From Tamlana crocina (GTDB lineage: Bacteria; Bacteroidota; Bacteroidia; Flavobacteriales; Flavobacteriaceae): a DNA stretch of 64,000 bases. The translations under genes and the position numbers were made by a program. The notes beneath the pieces are model-generated. The model made no database searches. It had not been told where the DNA came from and was given only the letters and a program-made list of their open reading frames with translations. Positions within the stretch are counted from its first letter, which is position 1. The number at the start of each line of letters is the position of its first letter. The stretch covers positions 3,688,972 to 3,752,971 of the forward strand of contig CP158972.1 of the NCBI GenBank assembly GCA_040429635.1, read 5' to 3'. Positions 40,308-48,624 of this stretch are shown one piece after another.

Positions 40308-41459
40308 TTAAAAGCCGAAATCTTGTTTTATTAAATCGGCGCGCTCCAACACCTCATCTTTGGTAATTCCGCCTATTTCTTCTAAAGTGTAAGCCGATTG
40401 ATAGGTGCGCATCGCCTTTTTGGGCTCGCCACCTTCTTCGTAAAAACGACCTAAATAATAACCGCCCAACAAGGTTTCTGGGTACGCTTTTCTGGCCATT
40501 TTACCCAATTCTTCATAATACTCGAAACGCTCGTTTTTTTCAATAGCCGCAGCGACAGCCTTAAAATCGTTGATTAAAATAGGCTTTTCAATTCCGAACA
40601 ATTCTTTAATCGTTTGGTATTTGTTCTGAAGATAAAGCACGGGGGAATCTTCCAACTCTAAAATCACTTCTTTGTATTCCTTTTTGGAAATGGGTTGAAA
40701 CACTTTAAAGATGCCTTCAATGGCGCTAGGTATAGCATGCGTTGGCACCGAATAGTGCGATGGATTTTCAAAACTGTCGAAACGGTACACCAAATTTTCA
40801 TTTTCCAAAGCTGAAATATCGGAATCCAAAGCCTGCGTCATTTGTAGAATGGATTCGGAATTATTTTTGGTATTCGCCAAATAATAAAAAGTTTTTGTTG
40901 GCGTTTTGCCCAACACATCGGGGATATAATCCAGCATATTGGGTGCCAATTGCGGACTCACCACCACATAAGCCTGAAACAGCGCATTGGGCTTCAACAA
41001 ATAATAATTGATGAAATTGGCCGTTTCCCCATGCCCTACAGCGATTTTAAAATTGCCCACCCTAAAATTCTTTTCCAGATACGGCATCAATTCCATGCCA
41101 ATAAATTCAAAAAAAAAAAAAGCACCGGTTTCAATGGGCAACGAATTTTGTTCGGAATACAAAGTATCGTCGAAGCGCTTGCCGTATTGATTTACACCAA
41201 CCACAATGGCTTCGGGCATGTCTTCCCAATACGAAAAATAATCAACGTTTCCAGCCACGGCTTCAAACATATAATCGCCATCCAGCACTACAAATATGGG
41301 ATAGGCTTTATCATCGTTGGAATTATAGCCACGCGGCAATTGTATTTTTATTTGGCGTTCTTCTCCTAATTTTGAAGACTGAAACGTTTCGTATTTCACT
41401 TGGGCATTGATGCTAAAAGAAGCGCACAGCAACAATATAAAAATGACCGATTTTTTCAT
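40308..41459 (-). CDS. Exported alpha/beta-hydrolase-fold (esterase D-like) protein lacking the serine
   Basis: 383 aa. Signal peptide (IFILLLCASFSINAQ). Residues ~20-275 match the putative esterase family: RQIKIQLPRGYN, YPIFVVLDGDYMF, AIVVGVNQYG. The nucleophile elbow, normally GHSxGG, reads VGHGETANF, so Gly144 replaces the catalytic Ser. The C-terminal ~100 residues look helical and TPR-like (LLGGYYLGRFYEEGGEPKKAMRTYQSAY). Probably periplasmic and non-catalytic, or using other chemistry. A run of 13 T in the coding strand encodes Phe114-117. Clustered with radA and the pan genes with no obvious functional link. Confidence 0.8.
   Translation of the reverse strand: MKKSVIFILLLCASFSINAQVKYETFQSSKLGEERQIKIQLPRGYNSNDDKAYPIFVVLDGDYMFEAVAGNVDYFSYWEDMPEAIVVGVNQYGKRFDDTLYSEQNSLPIETGAFFFFEFIGMELMPYLEKNFRVGNFKIAVGHGETANFINYYLLKPNALFQAYVVVSPQLAPNMLDYIPDVLGKTPTKTFYYLANTKNNSESILQMTQALDSDISALENENLVYRFDSFENPSHYSVPTHAIPSAIEGIFKVFQPISKKEYKEVILELEDSPVLYLQNKYQTIKELFGIEKPILINDFKAVAAAIEKNERFEYYEELGKMARKAYPETLLGGYYLGRFYEEGGEPKKAMRTYQSAYTLEEIGGITKDEVLERADLIKQDFGF
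41109..41121. repeat. 13-bp homopolymer tract inside the esterase-like gene
   Basis: Thirteen consecutive A on the plus strand (T on the coding strand) at codons 113-117. Such tracts are slippage-prone. A one-base change would truncate the protein after about 115 residues. Confidence 0.9.
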
Positions 41460-41508
41460 TTTTTTGAACAGATTTGAGTTTTATCGAGGCAAGGTAATAA
41501 AATAAAGC

Positions 41509-42474
41509 CTAGCTATCAACTTGCTTTTTTCGGTTAAAAATGGGCAAATACAGCAGTGACAGCCCCCCGAAAATAATAATCATCAGGGTTTGTGAGGCCC
41601 ACATAATCCAACCGAAAGCAATGCTGGGTTGCTCAGGAATTGAAAACAGCGAAAACGCCGCATAAATGGCCAAGGGGTACGAGCCAATTCCACCATTGGT
41701 CGCAGCTATACTAAAACTGGCTGAAATAAAACCGATTAAAATAGCCCCAAAACTGATGCCGTGCAACTCTTCCATAGCAAAAGAAGTAACATAAAACATG
41801 AGCACATACATGCCCCAAATAAATAACGTATGGAAAATAAAAGGCCATTTCTTTTTCATTTTGAAAATACTCAAAGCCCCCTCAATCAACCCGTTTACAA
41901 AGTTTTTGATTTTTTCGGCCAGTTTCGACTTGCTTTTTTTCAGAAGTTTAAAAAAGAACAGCATGAGCAAAACCCCAACGCCCATGGCTACGGCTATTTT
42001 TACCGGATTGAATCGCTCTACCAAAAAGCTATAAATAAAATCGAACTGTAAAAACAAGGTTATGGCCATAATGGCCAGCATCACCAGCATATCGGCAATA
42101 CGCTCGGCCACAATGGTTCCGAAACCTTTTTCGAACGGTACGCCTTCATAATTTGTAATGATGGATGCCCGAGCCACTTCACCCGCTCGGGGAATCGTAT
42201 AATTTATTAAATAAGTAGCAAAAACAGCCATAACACTATTACCAAACTTAATGTTATAGCCCATAGGCTCTAACTGAAAACGCCAGCGGTAAGCCCTAGA
42301 CAAATGGCTTAAAAACCCCAAAAACATGCCCAAAATAATATAAGTGTAATCGGCATTTTTGGCATACACTAAAAGCTCGCTTAACGATACTTTTGACAGT
42401 GAATACCAGACCAAAAAAACTCCCAGCAAAAGTGGGAGTAAAATTTTTAATGATCTTTTTATTTTGGCAGCCAA
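41509..42474 (-). CDS. UPF0104/YbhN family flippase-like membrane protein
   Basis: 321 aa with about eight predicted membrane helices. The opening LKILLPLLLGVFLVWYSLSK and the motif IPRAGEVARASIITNYEGVPFEKGFGTIVAERIAD, of which PRAGEVAR and ERIAD are the key parts, match the lysylphosphatidylglycerol synthase transmembrane domain family. Only the flippase-like part is present; no aminoacyltransferase domain. The gene starts 4 bp after the panD stop, so it is probably co-transcribed with panCD. Confidence 0.88.
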   Translation of the reverse strand: MAAKIKRSLKILLPLLLGVFLVWYSLSKVSLSELLVYAKNADYTYIILGMFLGFLSHLSRAYRWRFQLEPMGYNIKFGNSVMAVFATYLINYTIPRAGEVARASIITNYEGVPFEKGFGTIVAERIADMLVMLAIMAITLFLQFDFIYSFLVERFNPVKIAVAMGVGVLLMLFFFKLLKKSKSKLAEKIKNFVNGLIEGALSIFKMKKKWPFIFHTLFIWGMYVLMFYVTSFAMEELHGISFGAILIGFISASFSIAATNGGIGSYPLAIYAAFSLFSIPEQPSIAFGWIMWASQTLMIIIFGGLSLLYLPIFNRKKQVDS

Positions 42475-42478
42475 AAGC

Positions 42479-42829
42479 TTACTTTAATAAATTAGTGGCT
42501 TCATCTGGAAACACCAGCGAAGGCTTAAATGTTTTAGCCTCCTCGATATCCATTACGGCATAAGTGATTAAAATTAGGGTATCGCCCACCGAAACCTTTC
42601 GGCAAGCAGCACCATTTAAGGTAATCTCACCACTATTTCTTGGGCCGGGAATACAATACGTTTCCAAGCGTTCGCCGTTATCGTTATTTACAATCTGAAC
42701 TTTTTCGCCCTGTATAATATTGGCGGCATCCATCAAGTCTTCGTCAATGGTTATACTTCCTATGTAATTGAGCTCGGCGCCAGTACACTTAACTCTGTGA
42801 ATCTTAGATTTTACTACGTGAATTTGCAT
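42479..42829 (-). CDS. panD: Aspartate 1-decarboxylase
   Basis: 116 aa. Pyruvoyl-dependent enzyme making beta-alanine from aspartate for pantothenate. The self-cleavage site is Gly24-Ser25 in [11 protein letters not shown], and Lys9 and Tyr22 are in place. The C-terminal [17 protein letters not shown] strand is typical. It follows panC by 13 bp, forming a pathway pair. Confidence 0.95.
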   Translation of the reverse strand: MQIHVVKSKIHRVKCTGAELNYIGSITIDEDLMDAANIIQGEKVQIVNNDNGERLETYCIPGPRNSGEITLNGAACRKVSVGDTLILITYAVMDIEEAKTFKPSLVFPDEATNLLK

Positions 42830-42842
42830 GCGGCAAAGATAA

Positions 42843-43693
42843 TTAATTTAATGCGATATTGTCAATTAATCGAATATCGTCAGCATATACGGCAATAAAT
42901 GCTCTATAGTCTTTATTGTCCATCTTTCGTTTAACCGGTTTTAAGGTTTCTACTTCCGAAATAATGAAATATTCCAATTTCAATAAATCGTGTTCAGAAA
43001 ACTGATTTTCAACCCATTCCGTTATTTCTCTTGCACTTTTTGTGCCAAAGTGCATTTTGGCAGTTTTTATGGTATCGTAAATAAAAGATGCTACTTTTCT
43101 ATACTCAGGTTTTAGTCGTGTATTGCGCGAGCTCATAGCCAATCCGTCTGATTCGCGCTGTATTTTACACCCCACAATATTTACAGGGATATCATGCTTT
43201 TCAACCAGCTTTTTTATAATTTGAAGCTGCTGAAAATCCTTTTCACCAAAATAGGCTTGTGCGGTTTTACTATTTCAAAAAAACGTTTAACAATAGTACC
43301 CACACCATCAAAATGCCCTTGGCGGAATTTCCCTTCCATTTCATATTCCAATCCATCAAAATCAAACTGTTCAGAAACGGGGTTATCGCCATACATGTCT
43401 TGAACCGTTGGCGCATAAACCAAAATCCGGGTATCACTCAAACCTTTCAACAACATTACATCGTTGTCAAGGGTTCGCGGATATTTCTCCAAATCGGTGG
43501 GGTTATTAAACTGCGTGGGGTTTACAAAAATACTTACCACCACTGTATCGTTATCATTCAGGGCCTTTTTAACCAATTGTAAATGCCCTTCGTGCAAAGC
43601 GCCCATAGTGGGTACCAAACCAACAGATTGCTTTTTGGCTTTTAGTCCTTCAATAGCCTCTGCTATTTGTTGTCTTTTTGAATAAATCTCCAC
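42843..43693 (-). pseudogene. panC: Pantoate--beta-alanine ligase, interrupted by a one-base deletion
   Basis: Two pieces make one PanC of about 283 aa, the normal length. The N-terminal piece (43693 to about 43259) has VPTMGALHEGHLQLVKKA and VFVNPTQFN. The C-terminal piece, in another frame, continues AYFGEKDFQQLQIIKKLVEKH then GLAMSSRNTRL. The break is at 43257-43258, where CACAAGCC should probably be CACAAAGCC (His-Lys-Ala). Adding one A restores the whole frame. The enzyme joins pantoate and beta-alanine. panD beside it is intact, so a sequence error is plausible; otherwise the strain would need pantothenate from outside. Confidence 0.9.
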
Positions 43694-43756
43694 GGTTTAA
43701 TAAAAAATTAACGCGTGCAAACTTAAGATTTTACAGGCAATTTGCATAAATTTTTG

Positions 43757-43764
43757 TACTTTTG
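43757..43764 (+). promoter_or_regulatory. -7 promoter element upstream of the short GT5 gene
   Basis: TACTTTTG followed by C, an exact TAnnTTTG match, preceded by AT-rich sequence with TTTG. It lies 130 bp before the ATG at 43895, implying a leader of roughly 125 nt. No clear structured leader was seen. Confidence 0.5.
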
Positions 43765-43894
43765 CGTGTTTTTTATTTTGAAATACAACGAGTAGCACTG
43801 CTTTTCTTGAAGCATTGCTCTTAAAATTTCAACCGAAAAACAGATTAACGGCTTTTTTTATTGAGGCTATATTAAAGTATACAAAACAAAGCAT

Positions 43895-44704
43895 ATGAAA
43901 GATAAGAGGATATTATATGTATCATCTGAAGTTGTACCCTATTTACCAGAAACCGAAATTTCATCCATGTCATTTGAAGCCCCTCGTATGGTTAACCAAC
44001 AGGGTGGACAAATAAGAATTTTTATGCCACGTTACGGCAACATCAACGAGCGCAGACACCAATTGCATGAGGTGATTAGGTTATCAGGAATCAATTTAGT
44101 GGTAAACGATTTGGATATGCCACTTATTATCAAGGTAGCTTCGATCCCGAAAGAACGCATTCAGGTATATTTTATTGATAACGACGAATATTTCAAGCGT
44201 AAGGCCACTTTGACCGACGAAGAAGGCAATTTGTTCCCCGATAACGACGAGCGTGCTATTTTCTTCGCAAAAGGCGTTATTGAAACGGTTAAAAAATTAA
44301 ACTGGTCGCCCGATATTATTCACGTTCACGGCTGGTTGGCTTCGTTGCTTCCGCTGTACCTTAAAGAATATTATAAAGATGAACCTTTGTTCAACGAAAG
44401 CAAAATTGTTACTTCGGTGTACAATCAAAGCTTTGACAATACGTTGAATAAAGATATGGCCAACAAAATTAAGTTCGATAATATTGATGAAGGCGCCATT
44501 AAAACTTTGGAAGAACCATCATACAACAATTTAATGAAAGTTGCCGTTGATTATTCGGATGCGTTGATTGTTGGGTCTGAAAATATCCCAGACGACTTGG
44601 AAGAATACATCAAAGCTTCCGAAAAACCTATTCTAGAATACAAAAGCAAAGATGAATTTGGCGATGCCTACACCAGCTTTTTCAACGAAGCCGTTTTAAG
44701 CTAG
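43895..44704 (+). CDS. Short glycogen/starch synthase-like protein (GT5 N-terminal domain only)
   Basis: 269 aa. It matches the N-terminal catalytic domain of GT5 glycogen/starch synthases (ILYVSSEVVPYLPE, RIFMPRYGNINERRHQ, PDIIHVHGWLASLLPLY). Full-length GlgA has about 480 residues with a second Rossmann domain that is absent here. The ADP-glucose-binding KTGGL motif is replaced by PETEISSM. Short versions of this kind are common in flavobacteria and usually sit before a DUF4270 gene, as here (21 bp gap). Whether it synthesises glycogen is doubtful. Confidence 0.82.
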   Translation: MKDKRILYVSSEVVPYLPETEISSMSFEAPRMVNQQGGQIRIFMPRYGNINERRHQLHEVIRLSGINLVVNDLDMPLIIKVASIPKERIQVYFIDNDEYFKRKATLTDEEGNLFPDNDERAIFFAKGVIETVKKLNWSPDIIHVHGWLASLLPLYLKEYYKDEPLFNESKIVTSVYNQSFDNTLNKDMANKIKFDNIDEGAIKTLEEPSYNNLMKVAVDYSDALIVGSENIPDDLEEYIKASEKPILEYKSKDEFGDAYTSFFNEAVLS

Positions 44705-44725
44705 TTAATTCATTTACTTACCTAT

Positions 44726-46395
44726 ATGAAAAAATCTGTTAAAGCCCTTAAATTTTCCTTTTTCATCATTTTTGCCGTGACCTCTTTTATTGCTTGCGAT
44801 AAAGATTTTAGCACTTTAGAGAGTGATGTGTTGGGTGAAGGAAATTCAAATTTCAATACAAAAGTGGATTCCCTGCCCATTGCAGCTTATAATAAAAAAC
44901 TGGAAGGGCTACGCATTAACAGACTGGCATCAAACTTGCTCGGTTTTTTTTACGATCCTGCTTACGGCACAACCACGGCAAGCATTGTTGCACAGGTAAC
45001 ACCGTCGAGTTACAGCCCTAATTTTGGAGAAACCCCGGTGATAGATTCTGTTGCTATAAATATTCCGTATTATAGTACAGTTGTTGATGCCGATACAGAT
45101 GGCAACTCTATTTACCGATTGGATTCTGTTTTTGGAAATACCGAAGCCAAAATAAAACTGTCTATTTACCAAAACAATTATTTTCTATTGGAATATGACC
45201 CCAGTGGTGGTTCAACTTCAACCCAGAATTACTACTCTAATGCCAGTAGCAGCACAGAAAATTCTATACTAACACCCCAAGGTAACACCATCAATTTTGA
45301 TGAGCATGTTGTCGATACCATCTACCAAACAAACAACTTTTTACCAAGTGCAAAGCCCAATTTTATTGGCACAGCTACCGATACGACACGCTCTGCGCCT
45401 GCCTTCCATGTTAAATTGGAATCAGATGAAGCTAAATTATTCTGGAAAAACACCATTCTTGATAAAGAAGGTGATGTTGTTTTAGATAATCCTGGCGACT
45501 TTAAAAACTATTTTAGAGGCCTTTACCTAAAAGCAGAAGCCATTAATAACGATGGGCAAATGGTATTACTCAATTTAGCCAATGCCAATATCACCATACA
45601 TTATACTTATGGTGCGGCAGATTCACGATTACAATCTACTTACACCCTTAATTTTTCGGGTAATATTTTAAATACGTTTATTAATAACTTTGACCAACCT
45701 TTGGAAGATGGCAATGCTACCGAAGGCGATCCGCACTTTACCTTAAAGGTACTGAAGGCTCTATGGCTGTTGTTGATCTGTTCAGTGGAATGGTTGAATG
45801 CGAAGATGAAGATGGCACCATTACCATGAGAACGGCATTCGATTGCTTTAAAAGAACTTATAGAGAGCTTGATGAAAATGGTGATTATGCCGAAAAAGTA
45901 AACGGCAATTATCCGCTTAAAAAATTAGTTAACGATGCCTTTTTAGAAGTTTATGAAGACTCCATTAATGCGGTAACAGGGCCTTATGGCACTGAATACC
46001 ACAAATACGACCGCCTTTACGCTTACGATATTAAAAACAGTTTGCCCACAGTGGATTATAATCTTGACCCTGTAGAATCTTCAGCAAGTGCATTCAATTC
46101 AAAAATTATAAGTTTAAGCCAAAGAGATACCATAACCGGGAAATTCAAAATAAGACTTACCGAGCATTTAAAGAATATTTTGATACGCGATTCAACCAGT
46201 ACAAAAATAGGTTTGGTGTTGTCTAACAACGTCAACTACATCAACAATGCTAAAATTTTAAACCCGACGGATGAGGTTAGCAATGTGCCAGCGGCAGCAA
46301 TAATAAGTCCAAGAGGCACCGTATTACACGGCAACCAATCAGCTACCGAAAAGAAGCGTTTAAAGTTGAAAATATTTTACACAGAGCCTAAATAA
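44726..46395 (+). pseudogene. DUF4270 lipoprotein, interrupted by a one-base deletion
   Basis: An N-terminal piece (from 44726) and a C-terminal piece (from about 45748, with MAVVDLFSGMVECEDEDG) make one protein of about 556 aa. The lipoprotein signal ends VTSFIAC. The DUF4270 family is a set of Bacteroidota outer-membrane lipoproteins of unknown function. The break is at 45745-45747: TTAAAGGTACT would read through as Leu-Lys-Gly-Thr-Glu with one more A. Both halves keep protein-like composition, favouring a recent change or an error. Confidence 0.87.
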
Positions 46396-46560
46396 CCTCC
46401 ACCGTTTATCTAAGCTTTTAGTGCAAAAGTCTTTCTTCGGAATGCAAAAGTGAATTTTGTCGTATAAAACGGCAAATTCACATAATAAATAACTGTTATA
46501 AGTTTTTATTTAACATATTTGTTTTGAATTTATTAACCCCAAAACTAAAACAAAAAAACT

Positions 46561-48414
46561 ATGTGTGGAATTGTAGGATACTTAGGCACAAGGGACGCTT
46601 ACCCAATCATTATTGAGGGCCTTAAAAGACTGGAATACAGAGGATACGACAGTGCTGGAATTGCACTTTTTGACGGTACAGACTTAAAAGTTTCAAAAAC
46701 CAAAGGTAAAGTTGCCGATTTAGAAAAAAAATCTGAAGCTGAAATAACTACCCACGGTTGTGTGGGCATTGGCCATACACGATGGGCTACACATGGTGTA
46801 CCTAACGATGTGAATTCACACCCCCACGTTTCAAACTCTGGAGAGTTGGTGATTATCCACAACGGTATTATTGAAAATTACGATTCGCTAAAACAAGAGT
46901 TAACGTCTCGCGGCTACACCTTTAAATCAGATACCGATACCGAAGTTTTAATCAATCTCATTGAATACGTAAAAAAAACAGAAGGGGTTAAACTTGGTAA
47001 AGCCGTTCAAATCGCCTTAAACCAAGTGATTGGCGCTTATGCCATCGCGGTATTCGACAAAAACAAACCCGAAGAAGTGGTTGTTGCCAAGCTCGGTAGC
47101 CCACTAGCTATTGGTATTGGCAAAGACGAAGATGAATTTTTCATCGCCAGTGACGCATCACCTTTCATTGAATACACTAAAAACGCGGTGTATTTGGAAG
47201 ACGAAGAAATGGCTGTTATCCGTTTCCATAAAGGCATAAAAGTTAGAAAAATAAAGGACGATTCTTTAGTTGACACCTATGTTCAAGAACTACAAATCAA
47301 TTTAGAGCAAATTGAAAAAGGCGGTTACGAACATTTTATGCTTAAAGAAATCCATGAACAGCCCAAAGCTATTCAGGATACTTACCGTGGACGATTGTTG
47401 CGAAATGAGGCTATTATTAAAATGGCAGGCATCGAGGACAACATGAAAAAATTCCTTAATGCCAATCGTATTATTATAGTGGCCTGTGGTACCTCTTGGC
47501 ACGCCGGTTTGGTAGCCGAATATATTTTTGAAGATTTAGCCAGAATACCGGTTGAAGTAGAATATGCTTCTGAATTTAGATATAGAAACCCTGTAATTAC
47601 CGAAAACGATGTGCTTATAGCCATTTCCCAATCGGGAGAAACAGCCGACACCTTGGCTGCGATCAAATTGGCCAAATCTAAAGGGGCGTTTGTATTTGGC
47701 GTTTGTAACGTTGTGGGATCATCTATCGCTCGTGAGTCGCATGCAGGTGCATACACCCACGCCGGACCAGAAATTGGGGTGGCTTCAACCAAAGCATTCA
47801 CTACCCAAATTACAGTGTTAACTTTAATCGCCTTAAGACTTTCAAGAGCAAAAGGTACTATTAGCAGTTCCGATTTCCGTCAGCATTTATTGGAATTGGA
47901 AATGATTCCTGGAAAAGTAGAACAAGCTTTGAAGTCGGACGATTTAATAAAAAACATAGCCAATATTTATAAAGATGCCAAAAACATGCTTTATTTAGGT
48001 CGTGGATTTAATTTCCCTGTAGCTTTGGAAGGCGCGTTAAAACTAAAAGAAATTTCGTATATACATGCTGAAGGTTACCCTGCAGCCGAAATGAAACACG
48101 GGCCCATCGCCTTAATTGACGAAAACATGCCCGTTATTGTAATCGCTACCAAAAAAGGGCATTACGAAAAAGTAGTAAGCAATATCCAGGAAATAAAATC
48201 CAGAAAAGGTAAAATTATTGGTATTGTAACCGAAGGTGATGTGCAGGTAAGACAATTGGCAGACCACGTTATTGAAGTGCCAGAAAGTCTTGAATCACTT
48301 TCTCCGCTTTTAACAACCATTCCGTTACAATTACTATCATACCATATTGCTGTGATGCTGGGTAAAAATGTTGACCAACCCCGAAATTTAGCAAAATCGG
48401 TAACTGTGGAATAA
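46561..48414 (+). CDS. glmS: Glutamine--fructose-6-phosphate aminotransferase (isomerizing)
   Basis: 617 aa. It makes glucosamine-6-phosphate for peptidoglycan and LPS. Met is followed by the Cys2 nucleophile of the class II glutaminase domain (CGIVGYLG). GHTRWATHG and HNGIIENY follow. Two SIS isomerase domains have ISQSGETADTLAA and YLGRGFNFPVALEGALKLKEI, and the end KSVTVE is the family C-terminus. Length normal. Monocistronic, with its own terminator at 48439-48466. No glmS ribozyme seen in the 165-bp leader. Confidence 0.96.
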   Translation: MCGIVGYLGTRDAYPIIIEGLKRLEYRGYDSAGIALFDGTDLKVSKTKGKVADLEKKSEAEITTHGCVGIGHTRWATHGVPNDVNSHPHVSNSGELVIIHNGIIENYDSLKQELTSRGYTFKSDTDTEVLINLIEYVKKTEGVKLGKAVQIALNQVIGAYAIAVFDKNKPEEVVVAKLGSPLAIGIGKDEDEFFIASDASPFIEYTKNAVYLEDEEMAVIRFHKGIKVRKIKDDSLVDTYVQELQINLEQIEKGGYEHFMLKEIHEQPKAIQDTYRGRLLRNEAIIKMAGIEDNMKKFLNANRIIIVACGTSWHAGLVAEYIFEDLARIPVEVEYASEFRYRNPVITENDVLIAISQSGETADTLAAIKLAKSKGAFVFGVCNVVGSSIARESHAGAYTHAGPEIGVASTKAFTTQITVLTLIALRLSRAKGTISSSDFRQHLLELEMIPGKVEQALKSDDLIKNIANIYKDAKNMLYLGRGFNFPVALEGALKLKEISYIHAEGYPAAEMKHGPIALIDENMPVIVIATKKGHYEKVVSNIQEIKSRKGKIIGIVTEGDVQVRQLADHVIEVPESLESLSPLLTTIPLQLLSYHIAVMLGKNVDQPRNLAKSVTVE

Positions 48415-48438
48415 TTTTCCAAATACAAAAAAGTAGCT

Positions 48439-48466
48439 AAGGCGCAGTTTAATTAAACTGCGCCTT
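48439..48466 (+). terminator. Intrinsic terminator after glmS
   Basis: Perfect 12-bp stem AAGGCGCAGTTT / AAACTGCGCCTT with an AATT loop, followed by TTTC. It lies 24 bp after the glmS stop. Confidence 0.9.
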
Positions 48467-48532
48467 TTTCATTTTAAGCACTTCTATTTAATCAAATTAA
48501 TAAAAATCATAGCTGATTTTTGTTAAAAATAT

Positions 48533-48548
48533 ATTATGCATGCATAAT
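48533..48548. promoter_or_regulatory. 16-bp perfect palindrome upstream of the TonB receptor gene
   Basis: ATTATGCATGCATAAT is a perfect palindrome in the 210-bp AT-rich region before the receptor, 77 bp from its ATG. It could be an operator for a dimeric regulator. No regulator gene is adjacent. Confidence 0.4.
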
Positions 48549-48624
48549 TTTTTATATTTTTAAAAGCACAAAAATATTATTATCTTTATTTTTATACGAA
48601 AATCCTTAACCTAAATTACACTAA

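Noticed and set aside
46396..46560. A glmS ribozyme or riboswitch in the glmS leader
   Set aside because: The 165-bp leader is AT-rich without a structured core that I could recognise, and glmS ribozymes are not expected in this phylum.
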